Below are positions 16,487 through 26,531 of a DNA stretch of 64,000 bases, one piece after another. The notes beneath the pieces are model-generated. The model searched no databases and was not told where the DNA came from. It saw nothing but the letters and a program-made list of their open reading frames with translations. Where the stretch lies: NCBI GenBank assembly GCA_965206015.1, contig CBDBIW010000010.1, positions 1-64,000 on the forward strand, written 5' to 3'. The number at the start of each line of letters is the position of its first letter. Position 1 is the first letter of the stretch. A program made the translations under genes and the position numbers. The DNA comes from JAJCYL01 sp965206015 (GTDB lineage Bacteria; Bacteroidota; Bacteroidia; Cytophagales; Cyclobacteriaceae).

Positions 16487-16978
16487 ATGGGAGCTACGCC
16501 AAAATTGGATAAAATTGACAGGGTTATCCTTGAGAAGCTGCAGACAAATGCCAAGATTACCAATGCGAGATTGTCGCAGGATATTGGGCTTTCACCGGCT
16601 CCAACTGCAGAGCGTGTCAAGAAGTTAGAGAATTCGGGAATAATAAAGAGCTATCACGCTGTGCTTAATACTGCCAAAATAGGGCTGGGGGTTAGTACAT
16701 TCGTAATGGTAAATCTGAAAGGTCATAATAAGACCAACATCGATAGCTTTCTACAGGAAATCAATAAAATTGATGAAGTAATTGAGTGTCATCATGTAAC
16801 AGGCACTAGTGATTTCATTTTAAAGATTATCGCGGACGATATCGCTTCTTATCAAAAATTGATGTTGGAGAAAGTTACTGACATCAAGGAAGTCGATAAT
16901 ATGCAGTCACTTATAATTTTATCTACATTTAAGGATAGAAAAGTGATGCCTCTTCCGGAAAACGCTGCCATATCATGA
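16487..16978 (+). CDS. Lrp/AsnC family transcriptional regulator
   Basis: This 163-residue DNA-binding regulator responds to amino acids or related ligands. The N-terminal winged HTH (about 5-65) includes KLDKIDRVILEKLQTNA and LSQDIGLSPAPTAERVKKLE. The C-terminal RAM/AsnC ligand-binding and oligomerisation domain (about 70-150) includes GTSDFILKIIADD. The start at 16487 begins the HTH properly and lies behind a good promoter. The stop overlaps the next gene by 4 bp, so the two are co-translated. Confidence 0.85.
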   Translation: MGATPKLDKIDRVILEKLQTNAKITNARLSQDIGLSPAPTAERVKKLENSGIIKSYHAVLNTAKIGLGVSTFVMVNLKGHNKTNIDSFLQEINKIDEVIECHHVTGTSDFILKIIADDIASYQKLMLEKVTDIKEVDNMQSLIILSTFKDRKVMPLPENAAIS

Positions 16979-17481
16979 CCGATAAGGCGGATTTGATTCT
17001 CGACAAAAAGGCAGTCAATCAGAAGATTCGAAGAATTGCCTACGAAATTTATGAGAACAACTTTGAGGAAAAGGAATTGATTATTGCCGGTATTTATGAC
17101 CGTGGATTTTCGTTGGCAAAAAGACTTATTAAGGAGCTAAACCAGATTAGCCCAATAAAAACACAACTGGTTAAGGTTTCAATTAATAAAATCAGTCCTC
17201 TTAAGGAAGAGATAAGTGTGGACTGCGATTTGAAGACCTTAAAAAATCAGTCAGTGGTACTGGTAGATGATGTCTTGAATACCGGACGAACTATGTCTTT
17301 TAGTTTAAAGGCATTCTTAAGTGCTGAAATCCGGAAAATGGAATCTGCTGTTTTGGTCGACAGAAGTCATAAATCCTTTCCCATTGATGCTAAATACAAA
17401 GGTTATGAGTTGTCAACTACCATTAATGAGCATGTTGAGGTAAAACTGGGTGGGGCTGACCAAGGGGTTTATCTTTCCTGA
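16975..17481 (+). CDS. phosphoribosyltransferase-domain protein (PyrR-like)
   Basis: The 168-residue protein has the type I PRTase fold. The PRPP-binding loop is SVVLVDDVLNTGRTMSF at about residues 91-107. Similarity is to PyrR/hypoxanthine-type enzymes, but the substrate cannot be told from the sequence. It is translationally coupled to the Lrp-type regulator. Its 3' end overlaps the convergent glycosyltransferase gene by about 59 bp, so one of the two C-termini may be less conserved. Confidence 0.75.
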   Translation: MTDKADLILDKKAVNQKIRRIAYEIYENNFEEKELIIAGIYDRGFSLAKRLIKELNQISPIKTQLVKVSINKISPLKEEISVDCDLKTLKNQSVVLVDDVLNTGRTMSFSLKAFLSAEIRKMESAVLVDRSHKSFPIDAKYKGYELSTTINEHVEVKLGGADQGVYLS

Positions 17482-18589
17482 CTTTTGATTTTTCATAAGC
17501 GGTCACAATAGCACTTAAGAACTGATAATCAGCATCAGCTACCCATTGTCGGAATTTGTAGTGATCAGCTTCAAAATATCTGAGGAATTGTACAAATCTG
17601 GTGAGGTCAAAAGTTTTGGACGAAATACCAGTTCCTGCGCCAAGAGCATCCAAAACATTGCATAACTGCTCATAATGACCTTCAACGGGCACCACCATGA
17701 CTGGTTTACTGAAGTACATTGCTTCGCATATTGATTCGAAACCTGCTGTGGAAACATATCCCGAACAGCCTGCCATGTACTCAAGAAATTTATAATCATT
17801 TAATAAATGAAAAGTCAAATTGGGATGAGGACTATACTCATCACTAACGTCTTGATTGTCCCAAAAACAATGAATTTTAATTTCGGAATTAAGCCGGTGC
17901 CACTCCAACAATTCCTCACTATATCCCTTGTTGAGCAAGTAAACCAGCAAGTAACCCTCGTCCGAAATTTTACAATTTTTGATATCAGCTCTTAATAGCG
18001 GGGGGAATACTCGAAGTTTTGGATTTTTTGGGCGGCGATAGGGAGTAAATGACAGGGCCAATTCTTTCTTAGCACCAATAGCAGTTAGCTTATTATTTAG
18101 TAAAAAGAGCCATTTGTCTAATGTTCCCGAAGCAAATCTAAAATCCTGATGATGAGCCAAGTATTGATGTCCAATGCACAAATAGGTTAGTTTGGGGCGA
18201 AAGATGAAATTATAAAGACCACCTAAAGGATCATAAAAATTGATGATAATGTCGGGTCTGATTTGGGTAACGACATTATTTAATTTCCAACAGCTTTTGA
18301 GGTAATGATGAAGATTAAGTAACCCATGAACTATTGTTGCCCGGATTCTGATTCCTTTACTCTTGGAATCTGTTATAAACCCTGGGCTGGACAATAATTC
18401 CACATTTGTTGCCTTAATTTTCTGATGAAAGAAATGAGGCACCATTCTCTTTGAGTTATTACCAATAAAAACATGTTCTATATCGTGACCGGCTCGGTGA
18501 AGGATAGTCGAAAGTGTAATTGCCTGCGTCATGTGACCACGACCTTCACCTTGAACCAAAAACACGTATTTAAGCTTTCTGCCCTGCAT
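17423..18589 (-). CDS. MurG-like (GT28-type) glycosyltransferase
   Basis: The protein of about 388 residues resembles the GT-B glycosyltransferases that act on lipid-linked or nucleotide-sugar substrates. The N-terminal loop VFLVQGEGRGHMTQAITL is the glycine-rich motif of the family, and the C-terminal donor-binding part contains STAGFESICEAMYFSKPVMV and PVEGHYEQ. A longer start at 18637 or 18646 is possible. MQGRKLKYVFLV was chosen because it begins the first beta strand. The acceptor is not known. Confidence 0.72.
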   Translation of the reverse strand: MQGRKLKYVFLVQGEGRGHMTQAITLSTILHRAGHDIEHVFIGNNSKRMVPHFFHQKIKATNVELLSSPGFITDSKSKGIRIRATIVHGLLNLHHYLKSCWKLNNVVTQIRPDIIINFYDPLGGLYNFIFRPKLTYLCIGHQYLAHHQDFRFASGTLDKWLFLLNNKLTAIGAKKELALSFTPYRRPKNPKLRVFPPLLRADIKNCKISDEGYLLVYLLNKGYSEELLEWHRLNSEIKIHCFWDNQDVSDEYSPHPNLTFHLLNDYKFLEYMAGCSGYVSTAGFESICEAMYFSKPVMVVPVEGHYEQLCNVLDALGAGTGISSKTFDLTRFVQFLRYFEADHYKFRQWVADADYQFLSAIVTAYEKSKVRKDKPLGQPHPVLPQHAH

Positions 18590-18761
18590 TAAGTAATCAT
18601 TCTCCTTGTCAATTTCAGTTGATATTGACTTTGGCATAAAGATCAATAAAAAGGCTGTTAATCTCCGACCTTTCTATGAGCCTTGCGTGAAATATGTCAA
18701 ACACATAAGTCTATTTCAATGAATATAAGTAAACATTCAGCCAAATAGGATTAACAAATAA

Positions 18762-20306
18762 TTAACGCACAAAATTCATGGGTTCAACCAAAATCACGTC
18801 TTCCCTATCAAGTTTGACTTTTCCTGGAGCAAAACCTTTGGGTTTACGGACATATTTCTTCAGGGTATGAACTACGGGACATAAAGGAAAATTCTTCCCC
18901 CTGGAGAACCATGCTGCCAGTTGAGCTGTTTTTTCAATTACAGATAGAGGAAAATTTTTTCCTGACTGATACTTCAAAACGACATGTGATCCGGCGACGT
19001 CTCGTGCATGAAACCACCTATCATCTTTATGGGCATATTTTAAGGTTAACTGGTCGTTTGATTTTGCATTCTTACCTACTAAAACAACAAAATGTTCGAT
19101 TTGAAATTGATGATATGGTACCTCTTTTGCTGGTTTTGCTTTGACTTGATCTTGTTTGAATCGACTTCTTAACTGTTTAAAATCGGTATAGGCTTTTACC
19201 TCCTCCAGCAACTCCTCAGCTTCTTTCAATTCTCGACTTTTGGAGGCAATACTTTCAGTAACCTTTTTAACCGCAATTCCCTGGTTCTTATTCTTTTGGT
19301 AGAGCTTTTCGGCATTCTTTTGTGCCGATAATTTAGGATTAAGTTTAATGGAGATTTCCTTGTCATTGTAAAAATCGAAAAGGTCTGTTTTTTCTGTTCC
19401 AGGAGCTATCTGGTGCAAATTGGCCATTATAATATCTGCTATTTGATCGTTGCGTTTTGAAGACAACTCATGAAGTTTTGATTTCGTCTTAATTATGTAA
19501 TTGTCAGTCCTTGTGATTTTTTGTTCCAATTGACGAATAATGACGTTCTTTTCCCTTGCAAGACCATTGACTTGCGCATGCTTGAAGTAGAATTCCGTGC
19601 CTGCCTCCAGGGCAGAATTGAATTGAGCAATTATTTCGCCTATTTTGACTTGGGAGAGATGGAGCTTATCCTCGTAATTTGTTAAATAAAATATGGGATT
19701 GGATAGCTCCTTCAGTAATTTCTGAATTCTAACCCATTGTCCTTCTAAATCTTTTTCTAATAGACCATCTGCAATGAGATAATCAGTAACGAGCCTGCCA
19801 AATGTTGGATAGAGTACCTTCAGTTCTCCATTATTTTCAATGAAATTCTCCTTAGTTTGGTCAATGAGCCGATCAAAATTATTTAAGACAAGGGTTTGAT
19901 CCTGGATGTTTTGGGTCTTGAAAAGTAAAGGGCGCAAGTTGTTTGGAAATAACAGAATATTACTCTGCCTTCCAAACAATTTGAAAACGAGCTCTTTACC
20001 TTCCTCAAACGAAACCTGAAAACTTCTTTCGTTTTTATGCACTTTTATTTTTTTAACCGCATGACCTGTCAGGTCAGTAAAAAGGTCAATACTGTTCCTG
20101 TTAGCTCTTTTAAAATCTGATGCAAATGATAAAATGCCTTGCTGATGACTCAGGTCAGCCTTTATGTAGAAATCTGCTTTTAGGTTGGAAAAACCTAATA
20201 TCATTTCATCCTTATTTTGACTGAAACAGGTGCTGAGTTGATAGCCGACAAGCTTGTTGTTTAACTCAGCAGCCAGATGTTGCAGGAAATGATAGTTTTG
20301 GTGCAC
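18762..20306 (-). CDS. rqcH: NFACT family protein, RqcH-like ribosome quality control factor
   Basis: RqcH-type proteins bind stalled 50S subunits and recruit alanyl-tRNA to add C-terminal tails. The 514-residue protein has an NFACT-N domain (about 1-180), a central coiled-coil region (about 250-400) and a C-terminal NFACT-R domain with DRWFHARDVAGSHVVLK. The domain order and size are standard. It begins MHQNYHFLQHLAAELN. It stands alone between a glycosyltransferase gene and the MBL-fold gene, all on the same strand. Confidence 0.82.
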   Translation of the reverse strand: MHQNYHFLQHLAAELNNKLVGYQLSTCFSQNKDEMILGFSNLKADFYIKADLSHQQGILSFASDFKRANRNSIDLFTDLTGHAVKKIKVHKNERSFQVSFEEGKELVFKLFGRQSNILLFPNNLRPLLFKTQNIQDQTLVLNNFDRLIDQTKENFIENNGELKVLYPTFGRLVTDYLIADGLLEKDLEGQWVRIQKLLKELSNPIFYLTNYEDKLHLSQVKIGEIIAQFNSALEAGTEFYFKHAQVNGLAREKNVIIRQLEQKITRTDNYIIKTKSKLHELSSKRNDQIADIIMANLHQIAPGTEKTDLFDFYNDKEISIKLNPKLSAQKNAEKLYQKNKNQGIAVKKVTESIASKSRELKEAEELLEEVKAYTDFKQLRSRFKQDQVKAKPAKEVPYHQFQIEHFVVLVGKNAKSNDQLTLKYAHKDDRWFHARDVAGSHVVLKYQSGKNFPLSVIEKTAQLAAWFSRGKNFPLCPVVHTLKKYVRKPKGFAPGKVKLDREDVILVEPMNFVR

Positions 20307-20344
20307 TTAAATAATGGTTATGCAAACTTACTTTTTTCTTCACT

Positions 20345-21106
20345 TCAGAAGTGGAGTTTCAGACCATCATAAGCCAATTTGACATTATCAGGAAGTTCTT
20401 TGGATACATCCCGATGTTTTCCCAATGCATGGCTGATATGGGTTATAAAGGTGGTTTCGATCTTTAGATCATTTGCTATCCCAATTGCCTCTTCTAAGCT
20501 AAAATGTGATACGTGAGTGTCTTTACGAAGGGCATTTAATACTAACGTCGTTGATCCCTTTATTTTTTCTTTTTCAACATCAGAAATAAAATTGGCGTCG
20601 GTGATATATGTGAAATTTTTTATGCGATAACCAAATACCGACAATTTATGGTGCATTACTTCAATAGGAGTAAATTTAGTATTAGAAATTTGAAACGGTT
20701 CTAATGATATCTCATTGACTTGTACTTTTGGAAGTCCGGGATATTTGTGTTCAGCAAATACATAGCCATATTCCATTCTTAATTGAGTCAAAACGTCTTG
20801 TCTTGCATAAATGGGGATTTCTATATTCTTTAGAAAATTGAAACTTCTTACGTCGTCCATACCCGCAGTATGGTCCTTATGCTGGTGGGTGTAGACCACT
20901 GCATCAAGTGATGAGATTCGTTCTCTAAGCATTTGCTGCCTAAAGTCAGGGCCTGTGTCTATGACAATATTCTGATTGTCGACATGAATAAGAATTGATG
21001 TTCTGAGCCGGTTATCTCGATAATCGACTGAATTACAAATTTTGCATGTACAGCCAATTACCGGAACTCCCTGGGATGTCCCTGTGCCTAAAAAAGTAAT
21101 GGTCAA
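20345..21106 (-). CDS. MBL-fold metallo-hydrolase
   Basis: The 253-residue protein has the beta-lactamase-fold metal motif HQHKDH (in VVYTHQHKDHTAGMDD), an N-terminal GTGTSQGVPVIGCTC that resembles the PhnP/RNase Z-like branch, and later conserved His residues (VMHHKLSVFGY; FITHISHALGKH). Two metal ions and a phosphodiester or cyclic-phosphate substrate are likely, but the real substrate is unknown. Its start overlaps the stop of the small upstream gene by 4 bp. Confidence 0.8.
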   Translation of the reverse strand: MTITFLGTGTSQGVPVIGCTCKICNSVDYRDNRLRTSILIHVDNQNIVIDTGPDFRQQMLRERISSLDAVVYTHQHKDHTAGMDDVRSFNFLKNIEIPIYARQDVLTQLRMEYGYVFAEHKYPGLPKVQVNEISLEPFQISNTKFTPIEVMHHKLSVFGYRIKNFTYITDANFISDVEKEKIKGSTTLVLNALRKDTHVSHFSLEEAIGIANDLKIETTFITHISHALGKHRDVSKELPDNVKLAYDGLKLHF

Positions 21107-21378
21107 ATTTGGAGTTTGGTTTGAGAAATGGTTAAAAACAATTTTCTGTTTTTCTCACTTAGATTATCCGGGCTGATATTGATGGTCCGTAAAATTTCGA
21201 TCAAACTGCTTATGCGATCATCGAGTGGAAAGTATTTGTTAATCACTGCAACTTTGGATTCGTTGATTATACAGTAACCTGAATGAAAATTTCCCTTTTC
21301 ATATCTCAGAATATAATCTGTCTCTGAAAATATGTCCTCTAATTTGCTTAAAAATGCTTTAGTATACTTAATTGACAT
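21103..21378 (-). CDS. small conserved-type protein of unknown function (91 aa)
   Basis: Starting at MSIKYTKAFLSKLEDIF (21378), this protein has no recognisable motif. It seems to be a mixed alpha/beta domain (YILRYEKGNFHSGYCIINE, then VAVINKYFPLDDR). It overlaps the response-regulator gene upstream by 11 bp and the MBL-fold gene downstream by 4 bp, so it is part of one operon. A longer start at 21408 would overlap the regulator further. Confidence 0.6.
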   Translation of the reverse strand: MSIKYTKAFLSKLEDIFSETDYILRYEKGNFHSGYCIINESKVAVINKYFPLDDRISSLIEILRTINISPDNLSEKNRKLFLTISQTKLQI

Positions 21379-21754
21379 TTGAGTCGGTGTATTGATTAAC
21401 CATATCAACCAGGTTGTCGAAATTTAAAGGTTTGGGAATGTAGTCGTTTATACCAGCTTCTTTAAAATCATTCATAGAATAATTTTTGGCATTTCCGGTT
21501 ATGGCAATAATGGGTATTGATGATTTGACCTTATCTGATAATCCCCGTATTGCTCTGGCACAATTCATACCATCCATAATTGGCATATTGATATCCATCA
21601 AAACGAGATCGTAATTTTCCTGATTTAGCTTTTGTAGAACTTGTTCTCCATTTTTGACACCAATTATTTCGTAATTCTGGATTTCGAGAATCTTTTTGGT
21701 CAAATTTTGAATTACAGAACTGTCTTCAGCAACAATTATTCTTTTCATTAGCAA
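21368..21754 (-). CDS. single-domain response regulator (CheY-like)
   Basis: This 128-residue receiver domain has the acidic pair in IIVAEDSS, the phosphoacceptor D54 in LVLMDINMPIMDG, the Thr/Ser switch in IIAITGNA and the lysine in YIPKPLN. No output domain is present, so it acts through protein contact. It starts 15 bp after the hybrid kinase gene on the same strand and is the natural phosphoryl target of that kinase's Hpt domain. Confidence 0.88.
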   Translation of the reverse strand: MLMKRIIVAEDSSVIQNLTKKILEIQNYEIIGVKNGEQVLQKLNQENYDLVLMDINMPIMDGMNCARAIRGLSDKVKSSIPIIAITGNAKNYSMNDFKEAGINDYIPKPLNFDNLVDMVNQYTDSNVN

Positions 21755-21769
21755 ATATCATCAGGTCCA

Positions 21770-24700
21770 CTAGTTCGAAATCGAATCATCAAACATTTTT
21801 GTAGAGTTGGATTGAAACTCTTTGAATGTTTCATTTAATAGTTCAAGCTTTTTCTGCAAGTCTGCTGGTTGGCTTTTCTTTAACTCCATCTCAATCGATT
21901 CAGCGAATTTAGCCACTCTCTCAATTCCCAAAGTTCCCGCTGAGCCTTTTATCGTATGAAGTTCTAACCAGACACCTTCGTAGTCATCATTTCGAAGAGC
22001 TTCAAAGCAATTTACTAATTGTGCTTGAGTCTCTCTATCAAAATCTTCCAGGAGAGGTCGAAGCATTTCCTTTCCCCCATGTCGTGAGAGGTTACTTAAC
22101 GTATTTTGATTAATAATGAGGCCTCCGTATTCAGAAGAATCATCAGCAAAAATGATGGTTTCTACTTCATTTGGCTCGAATTTCAACCAATCCTTAACCT
22201 TATCCACTAGTGCTTTGGCTTTTATGGGTTTGGGCATATAATCGTCCAAACCTTGACTTAAAAATCTTCCTCGGTCCTCTTCCATTGAATATGCAGTCAT
22301 GGCAACTATTGGCGGAACTTTGCTCAGCCCAAGCGATCTGATTTCTTTGGTTGCTTGTACCCCGTCCATCACAGGCATCTGGATGTCCATAAATATGAGA
22401 TTGTACTTATTAATTCTAACTTTTTCAATTGCCTCAATGCCACTACAGGCCTCTTCGACATTGCATCCAGCTTTTTTTAAGATTTGGCTGGCCACTTTGC
22501 GATTTACTGAGTTATCATCAACTACTAGTAAACTGGGCTGCTTGTTTTCAAACTCGTCAGTAAAGCTTGATTCGATCTGTGACAGATCTTCAACCTTTAG
22601 GTCATCCGGTGCTATCTCGGCTTTGAACGTGAACCAGAATGTACTGCCAAGACCTACTGTAGAGTGGACTCCAATCTCGCCCGACATAGATTTTGTCAAT
22701 TCTTTTGATATAGCTAACCCAAGCCCGGTACCACCGTAATTTCTTGTAATTGAATTATCTACCTGGGTGAAGTTGTTGAATAGTTTATCTTGATCTTCAC
22801 TTGAGATTCCGATGCCGGAATCTTTAATCTGAACACGGATCACTGACAGGTTTTCAACTTTTTCTATTTCTTTAGCACTGATATGAATTGTTCCCTCACT
22901 ATTGGAAAATTTAATAGCATTAGAAGTCAGATTTGAAAGTACCTGCAAAAGCCTGGTCTCGTCAGTATAAATAATCTTTGGCAAATTATCTGCCAAATGG
23001 TAATAGAGACTGTTGTGGTCAATATGTGCCTGCCGAGAAAAAAGATCATAAATTTTCTCAAAAGTGCCGTCAAGTTTGACAGGACTATTTCCAAGTTCCA
23101 TTTTGCCCGCTTCAATCTTTGAAAGATCAAGGATGTCATTTAGAATATGAAGTAATGTTTCAGACGATTTTTTGATGGTTTGAACATAATCCATTTGCTC
23201 GTCATCTAACGCTGTACTGGCTATGAGATCTATCATTCCAATAACTCCATTCATTGGCGTTCTAATTTCATGACTCATATTGGCAAGGAATCTCTCCTTG
23301 ACTTTTAGTGATCTTTCTGCAAGATCTTTCGCTGACTCCAGTTCTTCATATGCTTTCTTAAGCTGAGAGATATCACGAGCTACTCCTTCAATTTGAATAG
23401 GAACGTTTTTATGATAGATCATTCTTATATTACAGAGACATTGGAGTTGACCACCATTTTTTGTGGTCAGGGTGGCGTCAAGATTTTTTATCCTCTTTTG
23501 TTTCGATAATTCAGTGAATAAATTCCCGATTTGTGATTGCATGTCATAGAATTTATCAATGTCGGCTCCAAGGAGTTCTTCTTGTTCAAAGCCAAGCATT
23601 TCTGTAGCCGAAGGGCTGATCATGATTATCTTACCAGTTAGATCACAACGGAAGTAAATATCTTGGATGGACTCGAAAATAGTCCGGAACCTCTCCTCAC
23701 TTTCAGCCATCGTAATTTCTGATAGCTTTTTTTCTGTAATGTCATTTGCGATGACAGAAACTTCCTCAATCTTGCCTTCTATACTTTGGATTGGGTTGAT
23801 AAATACATCTCTCCAAATCTTACTATCGGTTGCATCTAATAGTTCTGCTTGAAAATTGACTACCTCACCATTGAAGGCTTTTTCATAGTGTTCAACCCAA
23901 TCCGGACCAAATTGTTGCTGATGTTTTTCTTGCGTCTGCCCCCAAAGTTTTTCCTCAATATTAATATGATAAAGATGCTCAAGTGTATCAGCATAATTCT
24001 GATTGAAGGAGGTGAGGTTATACTTTCTATCAAGCGACCATATTTCGTGCGTACTGCTTTCAAAAATTGCACTTATTCGTGCACTTTGATTCTTTATTTT
24101 AATTTCTTGAAGTTTTCTCTCTATTGCCAGGGACATTTGGTTAGAGATAAAATCAAGCAGTTCTAAATCTTTGTGATTATATGCTGGACGATCCCGGAAT
24201 GAATGAAATGAAATAACTCCCTTCTGTTTACCTTCAATTATGAGCGGCACACCAAGCCATATCAATGGAAGAACTCCTTTTATTTTTAATCGTTTGGTTT
24301 TTGCGATTCGTCGAATGCCATCCTCATATATAATTAGAGGTTTTCGCCGATCGGACGTATACTCGGCTAATAATTTACCTAACTCCTTATATTCTTTGAT
24401 TTCCTTACCAACAACGGATTCATTGATATAGTACGAAAACGTAATTCCCGATTTCTCCCTGAGGGCAACGGCAAAATTCTGAATTTTGAGAATAGAATTT
24501 AGCTGCATGTAAATACTTGCATATAGAATGTCAAGGTTGTAACTGGTGGTGGTAATGTTGGCTATTTTGTAAAAGAGACTTTGTGCCTTTTCTGCCCGAA
24601 TCCTCTCACTAATGTCATAAAAGATACCTCTAAATTCTATCGGTATATTGTTTTCTTTCGTGCAGTGAATGCGACCGGAAACAAATATGTTCTTACCGTA

Positions 24701-25438
24701 TTTGGAAATCAGAACAGTTTCAAACTTTTCAAAACTTTCTGCTGCGGCAATGCTATTTAATTTTTCTTGCGTTTTTTCCCAATGCTCTTCCTCCACGATA
24801 TCTTTGAGTGATAGGGTCTCAAGGTCTTTATCGTTATAGCCTAATTTGTTTTTCCAGGCTTCGTTAGCAAAACGGATGACTCCTTCAGAGTTAAAGATTT
24901 GAATAAGATCAGATGAGTTGTCAAATAGCTCTGTTAGTTGAGCGTTAGTCTTTTCAAGAGTTTCAAGAACGTTGTTTCGTTCAGTTATATTTTCACCGAT
25001 GAATGTGACATATACAATTTGTCCTTTGTGATCTTTTGATGTTATTGAATTAAATCGGATGTGGAACTCTTCTCCATTTAGGCTAACCGTTGCAGTGAGG
25101 CTCTCGCTGAAATCATCTTTCTTCAATAGCTTGATAAAATTTATAGCCTGGAAAGATTCAGAATTTTCAAATGAGAAATGATTGAGTATGTTCTCACCTT
25201 GGAGGTCCTCCGATTGGCATTTAAATATTGATAACATTGCATTATTAACAAATACTATACTGCCATGGATATCAATTGCTACCGATAGAACTTTTGACTT
25301 CAACAGCGATTGGTGGAGATTGGTTATAGCCACTGAATGCTGCTTTATTTCGGAAAGAGCAGACTTCTTTTTGGTTGAAACCGAGGTGGGTACTAATTCC
25401 TCATTAGATGGTTTAGTGCTATCTTCGACCAATTTCAT
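21770..25438 (-). CDS. hybrid sensor histidine kinase (PAS-PAS-GAF-PAS-PAS-HisKA-HATPase-REC-Hpt)
   Basis: The 1222-residue protein contains a full phosphorelay. Two PAS domains (about 35-280), a GAF domain (about 290-440) and two more PAS domains (about 450-700) are followed by HisKA with the phospho-His near residue 723 (MSHEIRTPMNG), a HATPase with GTGLGLAISKEL, a receiver with D near 1018 (IFMDIQMPVMDG) and an Hpt domain with H near 1161 (LHTIKGSAG). There are no transmembrane segments, so sensing is cytoplasmic. The CheY-like gene downstream is its probable last acceptor. Confidence 0.88.
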   Translation of the reverse strand: MKLVEDSTKPSNEELVPTSVSTKKKSALSEIKQHSVAITNLHQSLLKSKVLSVAIDIHGSIVFVNNAMLSIFKCQSEDLQGENILNHFSFENSESFQAINFIKLLKKDDFSESLTATVSLNGEEFHIRFNSITSKDHKGQIVYVTFIGENITERNNVLETLEKTNAQLTELFDNSSDLIQIFNSEGVIRFANEAWKNKLGYNDKDLETLSLKDIVEEEHWEKTQEKLNSIAAAESFEKFETVLISKYGKNIFVSGRIHCTKENNIPIEFRGIFYDISERIRAEKAQSLFYKIANITTTSYNLDILYASIYMQLNSILKIQNFAVALREKSGITFSYYINESVVGKEIKEYKELGKLLAEYTSDRRKPLIIYEDGIRRIAKTKRLKIKGVLPLIWLGVPLIIEGKQKGVISFHSFRDRPAYNHKDLELLDFISNQMSLAIERKLQEIKIKNQSARISAIFESSTHEIWSLDRKYNLTSFNQNYADTLEHLYHINIEEKLWGQTQEKHQQQFGPDWVEHYEKAFNGEVVNFQAELLDATDSKIWRDVFINPIQSIEGKIEEVSVIANDITEKKLSEITMAESEERFRTIFESIQDIYFRCDLTGKIIMISPSATEMLGFEQEELLGADIDKFYDMQSQIGNLFTELSKQKRIKNLDATLTTKNGGQLQCLCNIRMIYHKNVPIQIEGVARDISQLKKAYEELESAKDLAERSLKVKERFLANMSHEIRTPMNGVIGMIDLIASTALDDEQMDYVQTIKKSSETLLHILNDILDLSKIEAGKMELGNSPVKLDGTFEKIYDLFSRQAHIDHNSLYYHLADNLPKIIYTDETRLLQVLSNLTSNAIKFSNSEGTIHISAKEIEKVENLSVIRVQIKDSGIGISSEDQDKLFNNFTQVDNSITRNYGGTGLGLAISKELTKSMSGEIGVHSTVGLGSTFWFTFKAEIAPDDLKVEDLSQIESSFTDEFENKQPSLLVVDDNSVNRKVASQILKKAGCNVEEACSGIEAIEKVRINKYNLIFMDIQMPVMDGVQATKEIRSLGLSKVPPIVAMTAYSMEEDRGRFLSQGLDDYMPKPIKAKALVDKVKDWLKFEPNEVETIIFADDSSEYGGLIINQNTLSNLSRHGGKEMLRPLLEDFDRETQAQLVNCFEALRNDDYEGVWLELHTIKGSAGTLGIERVAKFAESIEMELKKSQPADLQKKLELLNETFKEFQSNSTKMFDDSISN

Positions 25439-25514
25439 TAGGTAAATTATAGTGAAAAAGAGAGGTTTGCCCGCTTCTTGTTAGGTTTATAAATATAATG
25501 AATTTTAGACTGTT

Positions 25515-26471
25515 TTGGAATTAAGTAATATTGACCGAGCTAAATTTTTGATTGTAATAGTCGGACCGACAGCAGTTGGGAAAAGTGAAATGGCTATCGA
25601 AATGGCTCATAAATTTGAAGGAGACATTATATCAGCCGATTCCAGACAATTCTACAGAGAGTTAAATATCGGTACAGCCAAACCCACATCAGTACAGCTT
25701 AGTGCCGTAAAACATCATTTTATTAATAGTCATTCTATACAAGATTATTATAGCGCAGGTGTATTCGAAAAAGATGTTCTGGGACTTTTAGATTTTCTTT
25801 TTACGAACTCTTCCACCGCAATTTTGGCTGGTGGATCTGGAATGTACATTGATGCTGTTTGTAATGGAATGAATGACCATCCGGAGGTGCCTCCGGAAAT
25901 AAGATTGCATTACAAAAATTTATTAGAGGAAAAGGGCTTAGATACTTTAGTTGAGGAATTGAAAAATCGAGACTTACCTTATTACAACCTAGTAGATAAA
26001 AATAACCCTCAAAGAGTGGTTAGGGCACTGGAGGTATGCCTTTTCACGGGTCAGAAATTAAGTTCTTTCCATAAAACCCTACCCTCAAAAAGGCCTTTTA
26101 ACATTATAAAGATTGGATTGACACTTGACCGGGAGCTTCTTTATGAAAGAATTGATGCAAGAATGGAAAAAATGATAAAAGATGGCCTTTTCGATGAAGC
26201 CAAACAACTTTACTCTTTTAAAGATCTAAATCCCTTGCAGACAGTTGGGTATACCGAAATTTTTAATTTCATGGAAGCCCAATATGACAAAAATGAAGCT
26301 ATCAGATTGCTTAAACGTAATTCGAGAAGGTACGCCAAAAGACAATTGACATGGTTTAAGCGCGACCAAGAAGTACAATGGTTTAATCCTGAGAGCAAAG
26401 AGGATATCAAAAGATATGTAACCTCGAGAATCAAACAAGACCACCCCTTATTGATTCCAAGAACGTGCTGA
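25515..26471 (+). CDS. miaA: tRNA dimethylallyltransferase
   Basis: MiaA adds a dimethylallyl group to A37 of tRNAs that read codons starting with U. The 318-residue protein has the P-loop GPTAVGKSEMAIE (about residues 16-28), the SADSRQFYRELNIGTAKP segment that binds tRNA, and the AGGSGMYIDAVCNG region of the family. It starts at TTG (25515): the nearest upstream ATG (25498) runs into a stop after eight codons. It is divergent from the hybrid kinase gene. Confidence 0.93.
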   Translation: MELSNIDRAKFLIVIVGPTAVGKSEMAIEMAHKFEGDIISADSRQFYRELNIGTAKPTSVQLSAVKHHFINSHSIQDYYSAGVFEKDVLGLLDFLFTNSSTAILAGGSGMYIDAVCNGMNDHPEVPPEIRLHYKNLLEEKGLDTLVEELKNRDLPYYNLVDKNNPQRVVRALEVCLFTGQKLSSFHKTLPSKRPFNIIKIGLTLDRELLYERIDARMEKMIKDGLFDEAKQLYSFKDLNPLQTVGYTEIFNFMEAQYDKNEAIRLLKRNSRRYAKRQLTWFKRDQEVQWFNPESKEDIKRYVTSRIKQDHPLLIPRTC

Positions 26472-26531
26472 TAAAACAATTTGTATCTAAGATATTAATT
26501 TTTCTTATTTGTACGCTTATATCTGAAATCA

